Assembly (NCBI GenBank): GCA_002782005.1
Contig: PFGT01000101.1
Coordinates: 62,001-126,000 of the forward strand
DNA length: 64,000 nucleotides
DNA from: Hydrogenophilales bacterium CG12_big_fil_rev_8_21_14_0_65_61_21
Lineage (GTDB): Bacteria > Pseudomonadota > Gammaproteobacteria > Burkholderiales > Thiobacillaceae
Reading direction: 5' to 3'
Made by a program: the position numbers and the translations under genes. Each line of letters opens with the position of its first letter. The first letter of the stretch is position 1. Of the stretch, positions 35,787-44,500 are shown one piece after another. Under the pieces are notes generated by a model. That model was not told the DNA's origin. It searched no databases and saw only the letters and a program-made list of their open reading frames with translations.

Positions 35787-36281
35787 ATGCCATCCTTCGA
35801 CATCGTTTCTGAATCCGACATGGTGGCGCTGAAAAACGCCATCGAAGTGGCGTCGCGTCAGGTCGCCAACCGTTATGACTTCAAGGGTACCAGCGCGGCG
35901 GTTGAACTGGATGAAAAGGCCAAGACCATCACCCTGTTCGGCGATTCCGATTTCCAACTTGAGCAGGTGATCGCCATCCTGTTTCCCGAGCTGGAAAAAA
36001 AGGAACACGACAGCACCAAGCGCCTGGAACACGGCACTGTGCAGAAAATTTCTGGCAACAAGGTCAAACAAGTCCTGCAAATAAAACTGGGTATCGAGCA
36101 GGAACTGTCCAAAAAGATCATCAAGCTAATCAAGGACAGCAAGCTCAAGGTCCAGGCCACCATCCAGGGCGACACCGTGCGGGTCACCGGCGCCAAGCGC
36201 GACCTGCTCCAGGACACCATCGCCCTGGTGCGTAAGTCAATTACCGACTTTCCATTGCAGTACCAGAACTTCCGGGATTGA
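35787..36281 (+). CDS. yajQ: YajQ family nucleotide/cyclic-di-GMP-binding protein
   Basis: 164 residues from ATG 35787, giving the family start MPSFDIVSE. The frame is open far upstream but that part overlaps ppnP. Two ferredoxin-like halves with the conserved NRYDFKG, HDSTKRLEHGTVQKISGNKVKQ-type (split here), and the closing FPLQYQNFRD. In Xanthomonas a YajQ homologue binds cyclic di-GMP and acts with a transcription factor; in E. coli it binds nucleotides. It ends 93 bp before the CsgG-like gene. With GGDEF-EAL genes in the same window, a c-di-GMP effector role is plausible but unproved. Confidence 0.94.
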   Translation: MPSFDIVSESDMVALKNAIEVASRQVANRYDFKGTSAAVELDEKAKTITLFGDSDFQLEQVIAILFPELEKKEHDSTKRLEHGTVQKISGNKVKQVLQIKLGIEQELSKKIIKLIKDSKLKVQATIQGDTVRVTGAKRDLLQDTIALVRKSITDFPLQYQNFRD

Positions 36282-36374
36282 CCGAGCGGGAGTGGCGAGT
36301 CTCGCTCCAGCCAATTATCATGCCGGCCGAAGGGGCCGATCAGGCCCAATCCGTGCATAAACACAGGAGGTGAC

Positions 36375-37424
36375 ATGCAACGTACTATTCAGGGCCTGGC
36401 CCGCAAACTCTCCATTCCCCTGATCGCACTGAGTCTGGTCGCAGCGGCCCCCGCCAGCGCCGGTTTTCTCGGCCTTGAATTAGGCAGCGACAGCAAGGAC
36501 AACAATGGCAATGCCGTGTCTGGCGGCGCCGGGCCCAGCGGCAGCGAGGGTGAATCGGCCAAATTGGAAAAATGCGACCGACCCTATGGCACCCTGGCCG
36601 TTTCCGAACCGCAGGACTACGTTGGCCATGCCCTCATGCGCATCGGCCTGACCTCGCCGACCCCGATGATCCGGATGATAGTTCAGCAATCCAACTGCTT
36701 CATGGTGGTTGAGCGCGGCCGGGCCATGCGCAATCTGATGCAGGAGCGTGACCTAGCCCAGAGCGGCGAGTTGCGCAGCAATGCCAATATGGGCAAGGGC
36801 CAGATGATGACCGCCGATTTTGTCCTGACGCCCGATGTGGCGATCTCCAACAAGGATGCCGGTGGCGTCGGCGCTGCCTTGGGTGGGCTGTTGGGCCGGG
36901 GTGGCGCGCTGTTGGCGGTCGGCCTCAAGTTCAAGGAGGCGCAGACCAGCATGACCCTGGCCGATACCCGTTCCAGCCTGCAAGTGGCCTCGGCCCAGGG
37001 TTCCGCCAGTAAAACCGATCTCGGTATTGGCGCCCTGGGTGGAGCGGGCCACGGCTTTGGCGCCCTGGGCGCCTATGAGAACACCGCCGAGGGTAAGGTG
37101 ATCGCCGCCAGTTTTCTGGACAACTGGAACAACATCGTCCGTTCCATCCGCAACAATCCGCAGTTGGCGCGCACCGAGGGTGATCTCAGACATGAGTCCG
37201 GCAAGGTAGTCACGGCCAATGGCTGGACCGACGGCGACGTGCTGGCGACCAAGATCGACAACGTCAAGCTCTACGAGCGGCCTGGCAACAAGGGTCGCGT
37301 CCTAGCCACCCTCGGGCGTGGCGAGGAAGTGGTGTTCATGGGCAAGGAAGATGGTGGGTCGGTGTTCGTCCAGGGCAGTTCTGGCGAAGGCTGGGTCAGC
37401 AAGAACCTGCTCAAGCGCCACTGA
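36375..37424 (+). CDS. CsgG-like exported protein with C-terminal SH3 domain
   Basis: 349 residues. A signal peptide ends near residue 29 (AAAPASA). The core (about 45-260) resembles the CsgG/HfaB family (LAVSEPQDYV, MVVERGRAMRNLMQERDLAQSGELR, MTADFVLTPDVAIS, GKVIAASFLDNWN), which in curli systems forms an outer-membrane pore. The last ~70 residues form a bacterial SH3-like domain (NVKLYERPGNKGRVLATL ... GEGWVSKNLL). There is no lipobox cysteine, unlike CsgG itself, and no curli genes nearby. The ribosome site AGGAGGTGAC is near perfect, so expression may be high. It is convergent with tcdA. Confidence 0.82.
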   Translation: MQRTIQGLARKLSIPLIALSLVAAAPASAGFLGLELGSDSKDNNGNAVSGGAGPSGSEGESAKLEKCDRPYGTLAVSEPQDYVGHALMRIGLTSPTPMIRMIVQQSNCFMVVERGRAMRNLMQERDLAQSGELRSNANMGKGQMMTADFVLTPDVAISNKDAGGVGAALGGLLGRGGALLAVGLKFKEAQTSMTLADTRSSLQVASAQGSASKTDLGIGALGGAGHGFGALGAYENTAEGKVIAASFLDNWNNIVRSIRNNPQLARTEGDLRHESGKVVTANGWTDGDVLATKIDNVKLYERPGNKGRVLATLGRGEEVVFMGKEDGGSVFVQGSSGEGWVSKNLLKRH

Positions 37425-37431
37425 GGTTAGA

Positions 37432-37470
37432 TAGGGTGGCCCATGGCCGCCGTGTCGGGCATGGCCCGAC
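37432..37470. repeat. REP-like element with 7-bp hairpin between convergent genes
   Basis: TAGGGTGGCCCATGG (37432-37446) matches 2660-2674 at 14 of 15 bases. It is followed by the palindrome GTCGGGC-ATG-GCCCGAC (37454-37470): 7-bp stem, 3-base loop. The element lies between the 3' ends of the CsgG-like gene and tcdA and could act as a transcript end for both; there is no T-run. Confidence 0.5.
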
Positions 37471-37487
37471 CATTCGTATACCCAAGG

Positions 37488-38228
37488 CTATTTCTGGCTG
37501 CAATCGGTAACGAGCAATCGCTGTATGACCGCCCCCGCCAGCATCAGGCCGAACAGTGGCGGCAGGTAGGAGATGGTGCCATTGACCGCCCGCGCCCGGC
37601 CGTGGCTGGTCGCCTCGGGCGGCCGGGGCGGCCGCCCGGATTCATCCGAATAGACGGTCAGAATCCCGGTTTCGATCCCCTGACGTTTCAGCCGATGGCG
37701 TACTTCCCGCGCCAGGGGGCAGACCTGGGTCTTTGAGATGTCGGCCAGCTTAATGCGCGATGGGTCGAGTTTGTTGCCGGCGCCCATGCTTGCCGCCACC
37801 GGGATAGCGCGCCGGTAGGCGGTGGCGATCAGGGCCACCTTGCAATTGAGCGAGTCGATGCAATCGACCACGAAGTCGGTGTCGGCGGCCAACAGGCCGT
37901 CCACGTTATCCGGGTCGATGAAGGTGTCCAGGATGGTCAGGCCGCAATTTGGATTGATGTCGAGGACACGCTCAGCCATCACCTCGGTCTTCTTGCGGCC
38001 GACCGTCGAAAACAGCGCCGGCATTTGCCGGTTGATGTTGGATACCGCCACCGTGTCCATGTCCACTAAGGTCAGACGGCCGACGCCGGCGCGCGCCAGC
38101 GCCTCGGCGCACCAGGAGCCGACGCCGCCCAGCCCGGCCAGAAAGACGTGCCTGGCGGCCAGTCGGGCCACGCCTTCCTCACCAATCAGGATTGCGGCAC
38201 GTTCGAATTGGTCTGGGACCGCCGTCAT
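37488..38228 (-). CDS. tcdA: tRNA threonylcarbamoyladenosine dehydratase
   Basis: 246 residues from ATG 38228; a longer frame to 38306 overlaps a possible small upstream gene. E1-like/ThiF fold: nucleotide-binding GLGGVGSWCAEALARAG, LVDMDTVAVSNINRQ and the TcdA-type MGAGNKLDPSRIKLADISKT and CPLAREVRHRLKRQG. It closes t6A37 into the cyclic ct6A form. A membrane-like C-terminal helix (PPLFGLMLAGAVIQRLL) is typical. The start overlaps a short upstream frame in ATGA fashion. Confidence 0.94.
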   Translation of the reverse strand: MTAVPDQFERAAILIGEEGVARLAARHVFLAGLGGVGSWCAEALARAGVGRLTLVDMDTVAVSNINRQMPALFSTVGRKKTEVMAERVLDINPNCGLTILDTFIDPDNVDGLLAADTDFVVDCIDSLNCKVALIATAYRRAIPVAASMGAGNKLDPSRIKLADISKTQVCPLAREVRHRLKRQGIETGILTVYSDESGRPPRPPEATSHGRARAVNGTISYLPPLFGLMLAGAVIQRLLVTDCSQK

Positions 38229-38389
38229 TTCACGCTGTAGCCGCGTTCTTCCAGGCAGGCGCTGATGGCACGCAGCCGGGCTTGCCGTGGATGGCAAGCC
38301 GAACATCGCGAGCAGTGCGCAGCCGAACGGGAAGCAAACGGCCTTGTTGCATGACGGCCTCCTGGGTCGGGTTGCTGGATAGACTTCAT
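38225..38389 (-). CDS. Possible small Cys-rich protein upstream of tcdA
   Basis: 54 codons, uncertain. Its TGA overlaps the tcdA ATG in the ATGA manner seen for real coupled genes here, and a CAAGG sits about six bases before its ATG. The peptide has a tight Cys cluster HCSRCSACH and a basic composition. Against it: the same DNA holds another frame with a perfect AGGAGG site (ATG at about 38352 on the minus strand, 40 codons), and nothing about the sequence is recognisable. It could be a tcdA leader only. Confidence 0.25.
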   Translation of the reverse strand: MKSIQQPDPGGRHATRPFASRSAAHCSRCSACHPRQARLRAISACLEERGYSVK

Positions 38390-38429
38390 GGTAGACCTTG
38401 ACGCTTCAGCAGACACAATGCGTCAAGGT

Positions 38430-39296
38430 TTAGTGGACCCAGCCGCTTAACACGATGCCGGCGAATACCGCTGCGCCAAACCAGTTGTTGTGTAGAAATG
38501 CCTTGAAGCAGCGGGCGGGTTCACGCTCGCGGATCAGGGTCCAGTGATAACCAGCGATGCCGGCGGCGGTCAGCAGGCCGACATAAAACGGCCAGTGCAG
38601 GCGCATCTGCCAGCCGCTCCAGGCCAGCAGTGCCAAGGCGCAGGCATAGGCGATCATCACGCCAGCCACATCGTATTTTCCGAAGGTGATGGCCGAGGTC
38701 TTGATGCCGATCTTGAGATCGTCGGCGCGGTCCACCATGGCATATTCGGTGTCATAGGCGATGGCCCAGAAGATGTTGGCGGCCAGCAGCCACCAGGCGA
38801 TAGCCGGTACGGCCCCCAAGTGCGCGGCGTAAGCCATCGGGATGCCGAAGCCGAAGGCGACGCCGAGATACGCCTGGGGGATAGCCAGGAAGCGTTTGGT
38901 GAATGGGTAGCTGGCGGCCAGGAAGGCAGCGACCACGGCCAGCTCGATCAACAGCCGATTGCGTAGCGGCAGGATCAACAACAGCGCCAGCAGCGTCAAG
39001 CCAGCGGCCAGCAACAGCGCCTCCCCGGTGCTGACCTTGCCAGCGGCCAGCGGTCGGTCGCGGGTTCGCGCCACATGGGGATCGAAATTCCGGTCGGCAT
39101 AATCGTTGACGACACAGCCAGCCGAGCGCATCAGCACCAGGCCGAGCGCGAAGACCCAAAGAATGATCGGGTCGGGGCGTCCCATGCCCGATAACCACAA
39201 GGCCCAGAACGTCGGCCAGGCCAACAGCAGGATGCCGATGGGCTTGTCCAGCCGCATCAGCCTTTCGTAAAGGTCGAGACGTTCTTTCCAGTTCAT
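38430..39296 (-). CDS. ubiA: 4-hydroxybenzoate octaprenyltransferase
   Basis: 288 residues, about nine membrane helices. It attaches the prenyl chain to 4-hydroxybenzoate in ubiquinone synthesis. Both Asp-rich motifs are present: [20 protein letters not shown] and [16 protein letters not shown], which bind the prenyl diphosphate through Mg2+. Its start overlaps the end of ubiC by four bases (ATGA type), so the two steps are cotranscribed. Confidence 0.97.
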   Translation of the reverse strand: MNWKERLDLYERLMRLDKPIGILLLAWPTFWALWLSGMGRPDPIILWVFALGLVLMRSAGCVVNDYADRNFDPHVARTRDRPLAAGKVSTGEALLLAAGLTLLALLLILPLRNRLLIELAVVAAFLAASYPFTKRFLAIPQAYLGVAFGFGIPMAYAAHLGAVPAIAWWLLAANIFWAIAYDTEYAMVDRADDLKIGIKTSAITFGKYDVAGVMIAYACALALLAWSGWQMRLHWPFYVGLLTAAGIAGYHWTLIREREPARCFKAFLHNNWFGAAVFAGIVLSGWVH

Positions 39297-39832
39297 GACA
39301 ATTCGGTCAGATTGAACACCGACGGCAGAAAGACCTCGGTGACCTGGATAGGCTTATGTTCGAGCGCAAACAGCGAGCGGCGCGCCCAAAGCATTGCTAC
39401 TGGCGAATACAGATGTCGGCTGGCGGCCAGGAACAAGGGATGATGTTGGTCCAGACGGCGATATTCCAGCGGGAAACGTTCGATTCGCGGATCGGCGAAC
39501 AGGGTTGCGCCCAAGGAACGATTGCCCAGTCCGGCCAGCGCTTGCCAAGGACCGCGCTGGCCATTGAGCGGGATGACCGTATGGGCGAAGATCAAGGGCG
39601 TGTCGCCGCACAGCAGCAGCACTTCGCGAATCATGGCGCATTGATGACGGCGCAGTTTCAACGGTGGAGCCTCGTCCGGGAAGGGCTGACCGACCGCTTG
39701 GTTCAGGCGCAGCACCCGAAAGGCATCGCAGCGCGCTTGCAGGCGCAGGGTCAGCGAGCCGTGGTCGGTGAGCCAGGGGCGCCAAGCGGCCATGCCCATG
39801 GTTGCCGGTTGCCATTGGTGGACGTTTATCAT
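39293..39832 (-). CDS. ubiC: Chorismate lyase
   Basis: 179 residues. It splits chorismate to 4-hydroxybenzoate and pyruvate, the first committed step of ubiquinone synthesis. Recognisable features include WLTDHGSLT near residue 22 and the [20 protein letters not shown] active-site stretch, with the C-terminal WARRSLFAL (product-binding). The next gene, ubiA, uses its product. recG lies 27 bp upstream on the same strand, so the operon probably continues from recG. Confidence 0.95.
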   Translation of the reverse strand: MINVHQWQPATMGMAAWRPWLTDHGSLTLRLQARCDAFRVLRLNQAVGQPFPDEAPPLKLRRHQCAMIREVLLLCGDTPLIFAHTVIPLNGQRGPWQALAGLGNRSLGATLFADPRIERFPLEYRRLDQHHPLFLAASRHLYSPVAMLWARRSLFALEHKPIQVTEVFLPSVFNLTELS

Positions 39833-39859
39833 GACTTTAATTATGACAGGGGAGGGCGC

Positions 39860-41932
39860 TCAGGCGTGCAGGTAATCACCGCCGCGCGGCAACCAACGCT
39901 GCAAGTGGCGACGGACCGCCTCCGGGTCCTGTTCGAGCAGCCGTGCGGCGACATCGCGGGCCTGCTCCAGCAGGTCCTGGTCCGCCTCCAGGTCGGCGAA
40001 GCGCAGCATCGGCAGGCCGGACTGCCGGGCGCCCATGAATTCGCCAGGGCCGCGCAGGCGCAGGTCTTCGCGGGCGATCACGAAACCGTCGGCGTTATCC
40101 CGGATGATGCGCAGACGCTGCCGCGCGGTCTCCGAGAGCGGCTCGTAATAGAGCAGCAGACAGGTCGATTGCCGGGCGCCACGCCCGACCCGGCCGCGTA
40201 ACTGGTGCAGTTGGGCCAGACCCATGCGCTCGGCGTGCTCGATCACCATCAGGCTGGCGTTGGCGACATCGACGCCGACCTCGATGACCGTGGTGGCGAC
40301 CAGTATGTCCAGCTCGCCGGCCTTGAATGCGCTCATGACCGCGCTCTTTTCGTTCGATTTCATACGCCCGTGGGCAAGTCCGATGCGCAGATCGGGCAAC
40401 TCGGCGACCAGTTCGGCATGGGCATCGATGGCGGCCTTCAAGTCGATCTTCTCGGACTCCTCAATCAGCGGGCAGACCCAGTAGGCCTGGGCGCCGCTCT
40501 TGCAGTAGTCCCTAAGCCGGGCGATTACCTCATCACGCCGTGCGCTGCCTAGTACCCTGGTCGCGACCGGTTTGCGGCCTGGCGGCAGCTCATCGATCAC
40601 TGAGACATCCAGGTCAGCGTAGTAGCTCATGGCCAGACTGCGCGGGATGGGTGTGGCGGACATCATGAGCAGGTGAGGGGTGAGGTTTGAAGATTGAGGG
40701 CTGTCGTACCCTATCGCTAACTCGTCACACGTCGCGCCTTTGGCCCTCAGCGCCAGGCGTTGTTCGACCCCGAAGCGATGCTGTTCGTCGACGATGGCCA
40801 GGGCCAGTGACTTGAAACTCACCTCATCCTGAAACAAGGCGTGGGTGCCGACCGCCACGGCGGCCGAGCCGTCGGCGATGGCCGCCATGGCCTGAAGTCG
40901 GGCCTTGCCCTTCATGGCCGCTGCCAGCCGGACCACCAGTATGCCGAGCGGCTCCAGCCATTCCCTGAATTTCAGGTATGACTGCTCGGCCAGTATCTCG
41001 GTTGGGGCCATGACCGCAGCTTGATAACCGTTACCGACGGCGCTCAACGCGGCCAGCGCGGCGACACAGGTCTTGCCGCTGCCAACGTCGCCCTGCAACA
41101 GACGGTGCATAGGATGGGGTCTACTGAGGTCGGCCTGGATTTCCAGAAGCACGCGCTTCTGGGCGGTGGTCAACGGGAAGGGCAGATTGGCGATGAAGCG
41201 GGTCGTCAGTCCGCGCATATTCGCCAGGATCGGCGCGGACTGACGCTCTCGTTCGCGGCAATGGAGTCGTAACGACAACTGCTGGGTCAGCAGTTCGTCG
41301 AATTTTATTCGCCGCCAGGCCGGGTGCTCGCGCGTCTCCAGTGCCACCTGGCTGTCTTCGGGCGTTGGTGCATGGAGCCGTTTGACCGCCTCGTCGAAGG
41401 CGGGCAGCGCCAGGCCGGCGCGTATGGCGTCGGGCAGCGTATCGGCCAGATCGGCGCTCAGTAAAACGGCCGCGACGGCGTTCTGGATGCGCAACTGGGA
41501 CAGGCCGGCAACGGTCGGATACACCGGGGTTAGGCGGTCGGGCAATGGCGTATTCGCGGCCACTACCCGCCAACGCGGATGGACCATTTCGGCGCCGAAA
41601 AAGCCGGGTTTGATCTCGCCATACAAGCGCAGCCGGACGCCGGGTTTCAGGTGGGCCTGCTGACTCGGGTAGAAATTCAGCATACGCAGATAAAACGGCA
41701 CGTTTGAACCGGTTTCGTTCAGGGTCGCCAGTAGCTGGCGGCGTGGCCGGGTCAGAATTTCCAGATGGCTCACGATGCCCTCGACCAGCACGGCCTGACC
41801 GGGCTGTGCGTCACGCAGGCGGGTCAGACGGGTTTCGTCCTCATAGCGCAGGGGCAGATGGAGGATCAGCGCCTCGGCCGAGGCCAGGCCGAGTCTTTCA
41901 TGGACCGGCGATTCCTTGGCGAGTTTGGCCAT
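39860..41932 (-). CDS. recG: ATP-dependent DNA helicase RecG
   Basis: 690 residues. It unwinds stalled forks and branched DNA. N-terminal wedge/OB domain (from LPLRYEDETRLTRL, about residue 30), helicase core with Walker A GDVGSGKT, DEQHRFGVEQR (DEXH box), TATPIPRSLAM, LAHGRMKSNEK and the HQLRGRVGRG motif VI. The N-terminus is about 10-20 residues shorter than E. coli RecG; the codons upstream reach the TGA of the GGDEF-EAL gene, which is in the same frame, so this ATG (or none earlier) is the true start. It is co-directional with ubiC and with the GGDEF-EAL-CZB gene 15 bp away. Confidence 0.97.
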   Translation of the reverse strand: MAKLAKESPVHERLGLASAEALILHLPLRYEDETRLTRLRDAQPGQAVLVEGIVSHLEILTRPRRQLLATLNETGSNVPFYLRMLNFYPSQQAHLKPGVRLRLYGEIKPGFFGAEMVHPRWRVVAANTPLPDRLTPVYPTVAGLSQLRIQNAVAAVLLSADLADTLPDAIRAGLALPAFDEAVKRLHAPTPEDSQVALETREHPAWRRIKFDELLTQQLSLRLHCRERERQSAPILANMRGLTTRFIANLPFPLTTAQKRVLLEIQADLSRPHPMHRLLQGDVGSGKTCVAALAALSAVGNGYQAAVMAPTEILAEQSYLKFREWLEPLGILVVRLAAAMKGKARLQAMAAIADGSAAVAVGTHALFQDEVSFKSLALAIVDEQHRFGVEQRLALRAKGATCDELAIGYDSPQSSNLTPHLLMMSATPIPRSLAMSYYADLDVSVIDELPPGRKPVATRVLGSARRDEVIARLRDYCKSGAQAYWVCPLIEESEKIDLKAAIDAHAELVAELPDLRIGLAHGRMKSNEKSAVMSAFKAGELDILVATTVIEVGVDVANASLMVIEHAERMGLAQLHQLRGRVGRGARQSTCLLLYYEPLSETARQRLRIIRDNADGFVIAREDLRLRGPGEFMGARQSGLPMLRFADLEADQDLLEQARDVAARLLEQDPEAVRRHLQRWLPRGGDYLHA

Positions 41933-41947
41933 GACCCAGCCGATGGC

Positions 41948-44095
41948 TCAGTGTTTCTTTATGACGGCGGTCTGCAACCGGCCCAGCTTGTTCAGTATCC
42001 GGTCTTTCATGGCCAGCAGATCGTGCATCAGCCGGTGCGCCTCTGCCATTTGATTCGTCTGGTGCAGCCGGACGATCTCTGGCCCCAGACGGTGGACTGC
42101 CTGGTGGATCGTTTCAAGCGCCTGGAATTCTTGCATGTGGCCATAACGGACCATACCCTGGCCGTAATACCAGTTGCCGAAACGGCATTGATGGTCGTCG
42201 GTCAGCTCAGCCTCGGTGAGTTGCAGACTGGCGCCCTCCAGGCTCATGGCGATCCGGTGCACCCATTTCAGGTGATCGTACTGGGCGACCAATAGTGGAA
42301 AATCGGCCATTTCCCAGCGGCAGTCGGCCCATAGCGCCCATTGTGGATCGGGCCGGAAGGCGGCGACCCAGGCCGGAATCAGCTCTGCGGCCATGGGCCG
42401 GGCAATGCCATAACCCTGGGCCAGGTCGCAACCCAGACGCATCAGCAGTACGCCCTGTTCCGCCGTTTCCACGCCCTCGGCCACGACTACCCGACGGAAG
42501 GCGGAGGCCAGGCCGATAATGCCTTCGACCAGGGCCAGATCGTCGCTGTTGTCGAGTATGTCGCGAATGAAGGATTGATCGATCTTGAGTATCTCCGCCG
42601 GGATTTCCTTGAGGTAGGTGAGCGAGGCATAGCCGGTGCCGAAGTCGTCCAGGCTGAACCGGATGCCCAGCGCCTCGCAGCGCTTGATTACGTCATGAAC
42701 ATGAGCGGTATTGATAATCGCCGAGGACTCCAGGATTTCAAATTCCAGTGCGCCGGTCGGCAAGTCGGGGTAATCGGCCAACGCCCGGCTGGCGCAATCG
42801 ACGAAGTCGTCGCGCAGCAATTGGCGGGCCGCGATATTGACGCTGACGCCCAGTTCGAGCCCTTCTGCCTGCCAGTGCATGATCTGGTCCAGCGCCCGGC
42901 GGGTCGCCCACTTGCCGATCTCGACGATCAGTTCGTCGTCTTCGATATGGGGCAGGAACTCGCCCGGCATGACCAGCCCGCGTTCCGGGTGATTCCAGCG
43001 CAGCAAGGCCTCCACACCGATGATCCGGCCGTTGCGTAGATTGACCTTGGGTTGGTAATGGAGCGTCAGTTGGTCATGGGCCAGCGCCAGCCTGAGCTGT
43101 TCAAGCAGTTGCCGCCGGGTGTGCGCCCGTTGGTCGTGTTCGGCATCGAACAAGTGATAGCGATTGCGGCCCAGTTCCTTGGCCTGGTACATGGCTTGGT
43201 CGGCGTGGCGTAGCAGGGTCGCCGAATTGACCGCATCGAATGGATAGACGGTGACGCCAAGGCTGGCGGTGATCGAGATTTGCTGACCGTCGATCTCGCA
43301 GGGCAGGGCGGCGAGATTGAGTATCCGGTTGGTGACGTTTTCCAGGGTGTCCATGTTGGGCAACTCGGTCATTAGGACGACGAATTCGTCGCCGCCGACC
43401 CGGGCCACGGTATCCCACGAGCGTTCGTAGGCGATGGTCGCTGGCCGCGCCACGGTATCGTCGGCCCGCGAGGATAGGCTCAGTCGTTGGGCAATTTTGT
43501 GCAGTAGCCGATCGCCGAAGGGGTAGCCATGATAGTTGTTGATCGCCTTGAAATTGTCCAGATCGATAAGAATGACGCCGACCAGCAAGCCGCTACGCTT
43601 GGCCTGGGCAATGGCCTGCTGCAAACGATCCAGGAGCAGGATGCGGTTGGGCAAATCGGTCAGCGGGTCGATGTGGGCCAGCCAATAAGGTTCGACTACG
43701 CTCGGCGCCGGCGGCCTGGAAAACGCAAATATAAAGCGGCAACTATCGTCAGGCACGGCAACCGCGTTCAGCGCCAGCAATTGTCGGTCGCCCTTTTTGT
43801 TGGCGATCTGGACCTGGCCGCTCCACTGGCCCAGGCTATGGATGATTTGCCGGACCTCGGTCAACGAGACCTCGTCGTCCTGGAACATCGGCCTTATCAG
43901 GTCGATATCGTGACCGGTCGTTTCGTCCGACGAGTAGCCGGTCAGTTCGGTAAACGGGCGGTTGACCTGGCAGATGCGGAAATCCGCGTCGGCGATGGCT
44001 ACGGCGTCGTGGCTGCAACTCAGCAGGCCGGTCAGCAACGGTGGCAATCGATGGGACTGCGCCAGATCAAGCGTATCGGTCGGCAATTTTTCCAT
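41948..44095 (-). CDS. PAS-GGDEF-EAL protein with C-terminal CZB domain
   Basis: 715 residues. PAS domain at about 20-125 (ADFRICQVNRPFTELTGYS), GGDEF about 140-320 with intact GGDEF at 234-238, EAL about 330-585 (E362-A-L, DDFGTGYAS at 483-491, VAEGVET at 538-544), and a chemoreceptor zinc-binding (CZB) domain about 595-715 with His in YDHLKWVH, C637 in CRFGNWY, and H664/H668. CZB domains sense zinc or redox state and control some diguanylate cyclases. Residues 210-232 contain a repeated RxxDTVAR unit, so two I-site RxxD motifs (R210-D213, R225-D228) stand before the active site; see findings. Six bases separate it from ridA. No membrane segment. Confidence 0.93.
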   Translation of the reverse strand: MEKLPTDTLDLAQSHRLPPLLTGLLSCSHDAVAIADADFRICQVNRPFTELTGYSSDETTGHDIDLIRPMFQDDEVSLTEVRQIIHSLGQWSGQVQIANKKGDRQLLALNAVAVPDDSCRFIFAFSRPPAPSVVEPYWLAHIDPLTDLPNRILLLDRLQQAIAQAKRSGLLVGVILIDLDNFKAINNYHGYPFGDRLLHKIAQRLSLSSRADDTVARPATIAYERSWDTVARVGGDEFVVLMTELPNMDTLENVTNRILNLAALPCEIDGQQISITASLGVTVYPFDAVNSATLLRHADQAMYQAKELGRNRYHLFDAEHDQRAHTRRQLLEQLRLALAHDQLTLHYQPKVNLRNGRIIGVEALLRWNHPERGLVMPGEFLPHIEDDELIVEIGKWATRRALDQIMHWQAEGLELGVSVNIAARQLLRDDFVDCASRALADYPDLPTGALEFEILESSAIINTAHVHDVIKRCEALGIRFSLDDFGTGYASLTYLKEIPAEILKIDQSFIRDILDNSDDLALVEGIIGLASAFRRVVVAEGVETAEQGVLLMRLGCDLAQGYGIARPMAAELIPAWVAAFRPDPQWALWADCRWEMADFPLLVAQYDHLKWVHRIAMSLEGASLQLTEAELTDDHQCRFGNWYYGQGMVRYGHMQEFQALETIHQAVHRLGPEIVRLHQTNQMAEAHRLMHDLLAMKDRILNKLGRLQTAVIKKH
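43400..43459 (-). repeat. 15-bp direct repeat, 45-bp period, inside GGDEF domain
   Basis: Minus-strand GATACCGTGGCSCGG occurs at 43445-43459 and again at 43400-43414 with one mismatch. The 45-bp (15-codon) period keeps frame and duplicates the RxxDTVAR segment that precedes GGDEF. Confidence 0.85.
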
Positions 44096-44101
44096 GGTCT
44101 C

Positions 44102-44482
44102 TCAATCGATAACCAGGACGCCATCGGCCTCGACCAGCGCGTTGCGCGGCAGGCTGGCGACGCCGACGGCCGCGCGGGCCGGATAGGGCTGGCTGAAGTA
44201 CTGGGCCATGATCTCGTTGAGCTTGGCGAAGTGACCGAGATCGGTAAGGTAGACATTCAGCTTGACCATGTCGGCCAGGCTGCCGCCGGCGGCCTCGGCG
44301 ACCGCCTTGAGGTTCTGGAATACGCGGTGAATCTGGGCCTCGATGCCCTCGACCATCTGCATGGTGGCCGGGTCCAGGCCGATCTGCCCGGATAGGTAGA
44401 CGGTATTGCCGACCCTGACGGCCTGGGAATAGGCGCCGATAGCTTGCGGCGCCTCGGCGCTGGCGACGATTTGTCTGGTCAT
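44102..44482 (-). CDS. ridA: RidA family enamine/imine deaminase
   Basis: 126 residues, the normal length. Family signature: [25 protein letters not shown] near the start, and [21 protein letters not shown] at the end, including the Arg that binds the carboxylate (PRNA). RidA destroys reactive 2-aminoacrylate and related enamines made by PLP enzymes such as threonine dehydratase. It sits between spoT (18 bp upstream) and the GGDEF-EAL-CZB gene (6 bp downstream), an arrangement commonly seen with spoT in proteobacteria. Confidence 0.96.
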   Translation of the reverse strand: MTRQIVASAEAPQAIGAYSQAVRVGNTVYLSGQIGLDPATMQMVEGIEAQIHRVFQNLKAVAEAAGGSLADMVKLNVYLTDLGHFAKLNEIMAQYFSQPYPARAAVGVASLPRNALVEADGVLVID

Positions 44483-44500
44483 GTGATCCTCTCCTTGGAT

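Noticed and set aside
41948-41950. TGA as selenocysteine or readthrough codon joining GGDEF-EAL-CZB and recG
   Set aside because: Both proteins are complete at this point; no recoding element seen.
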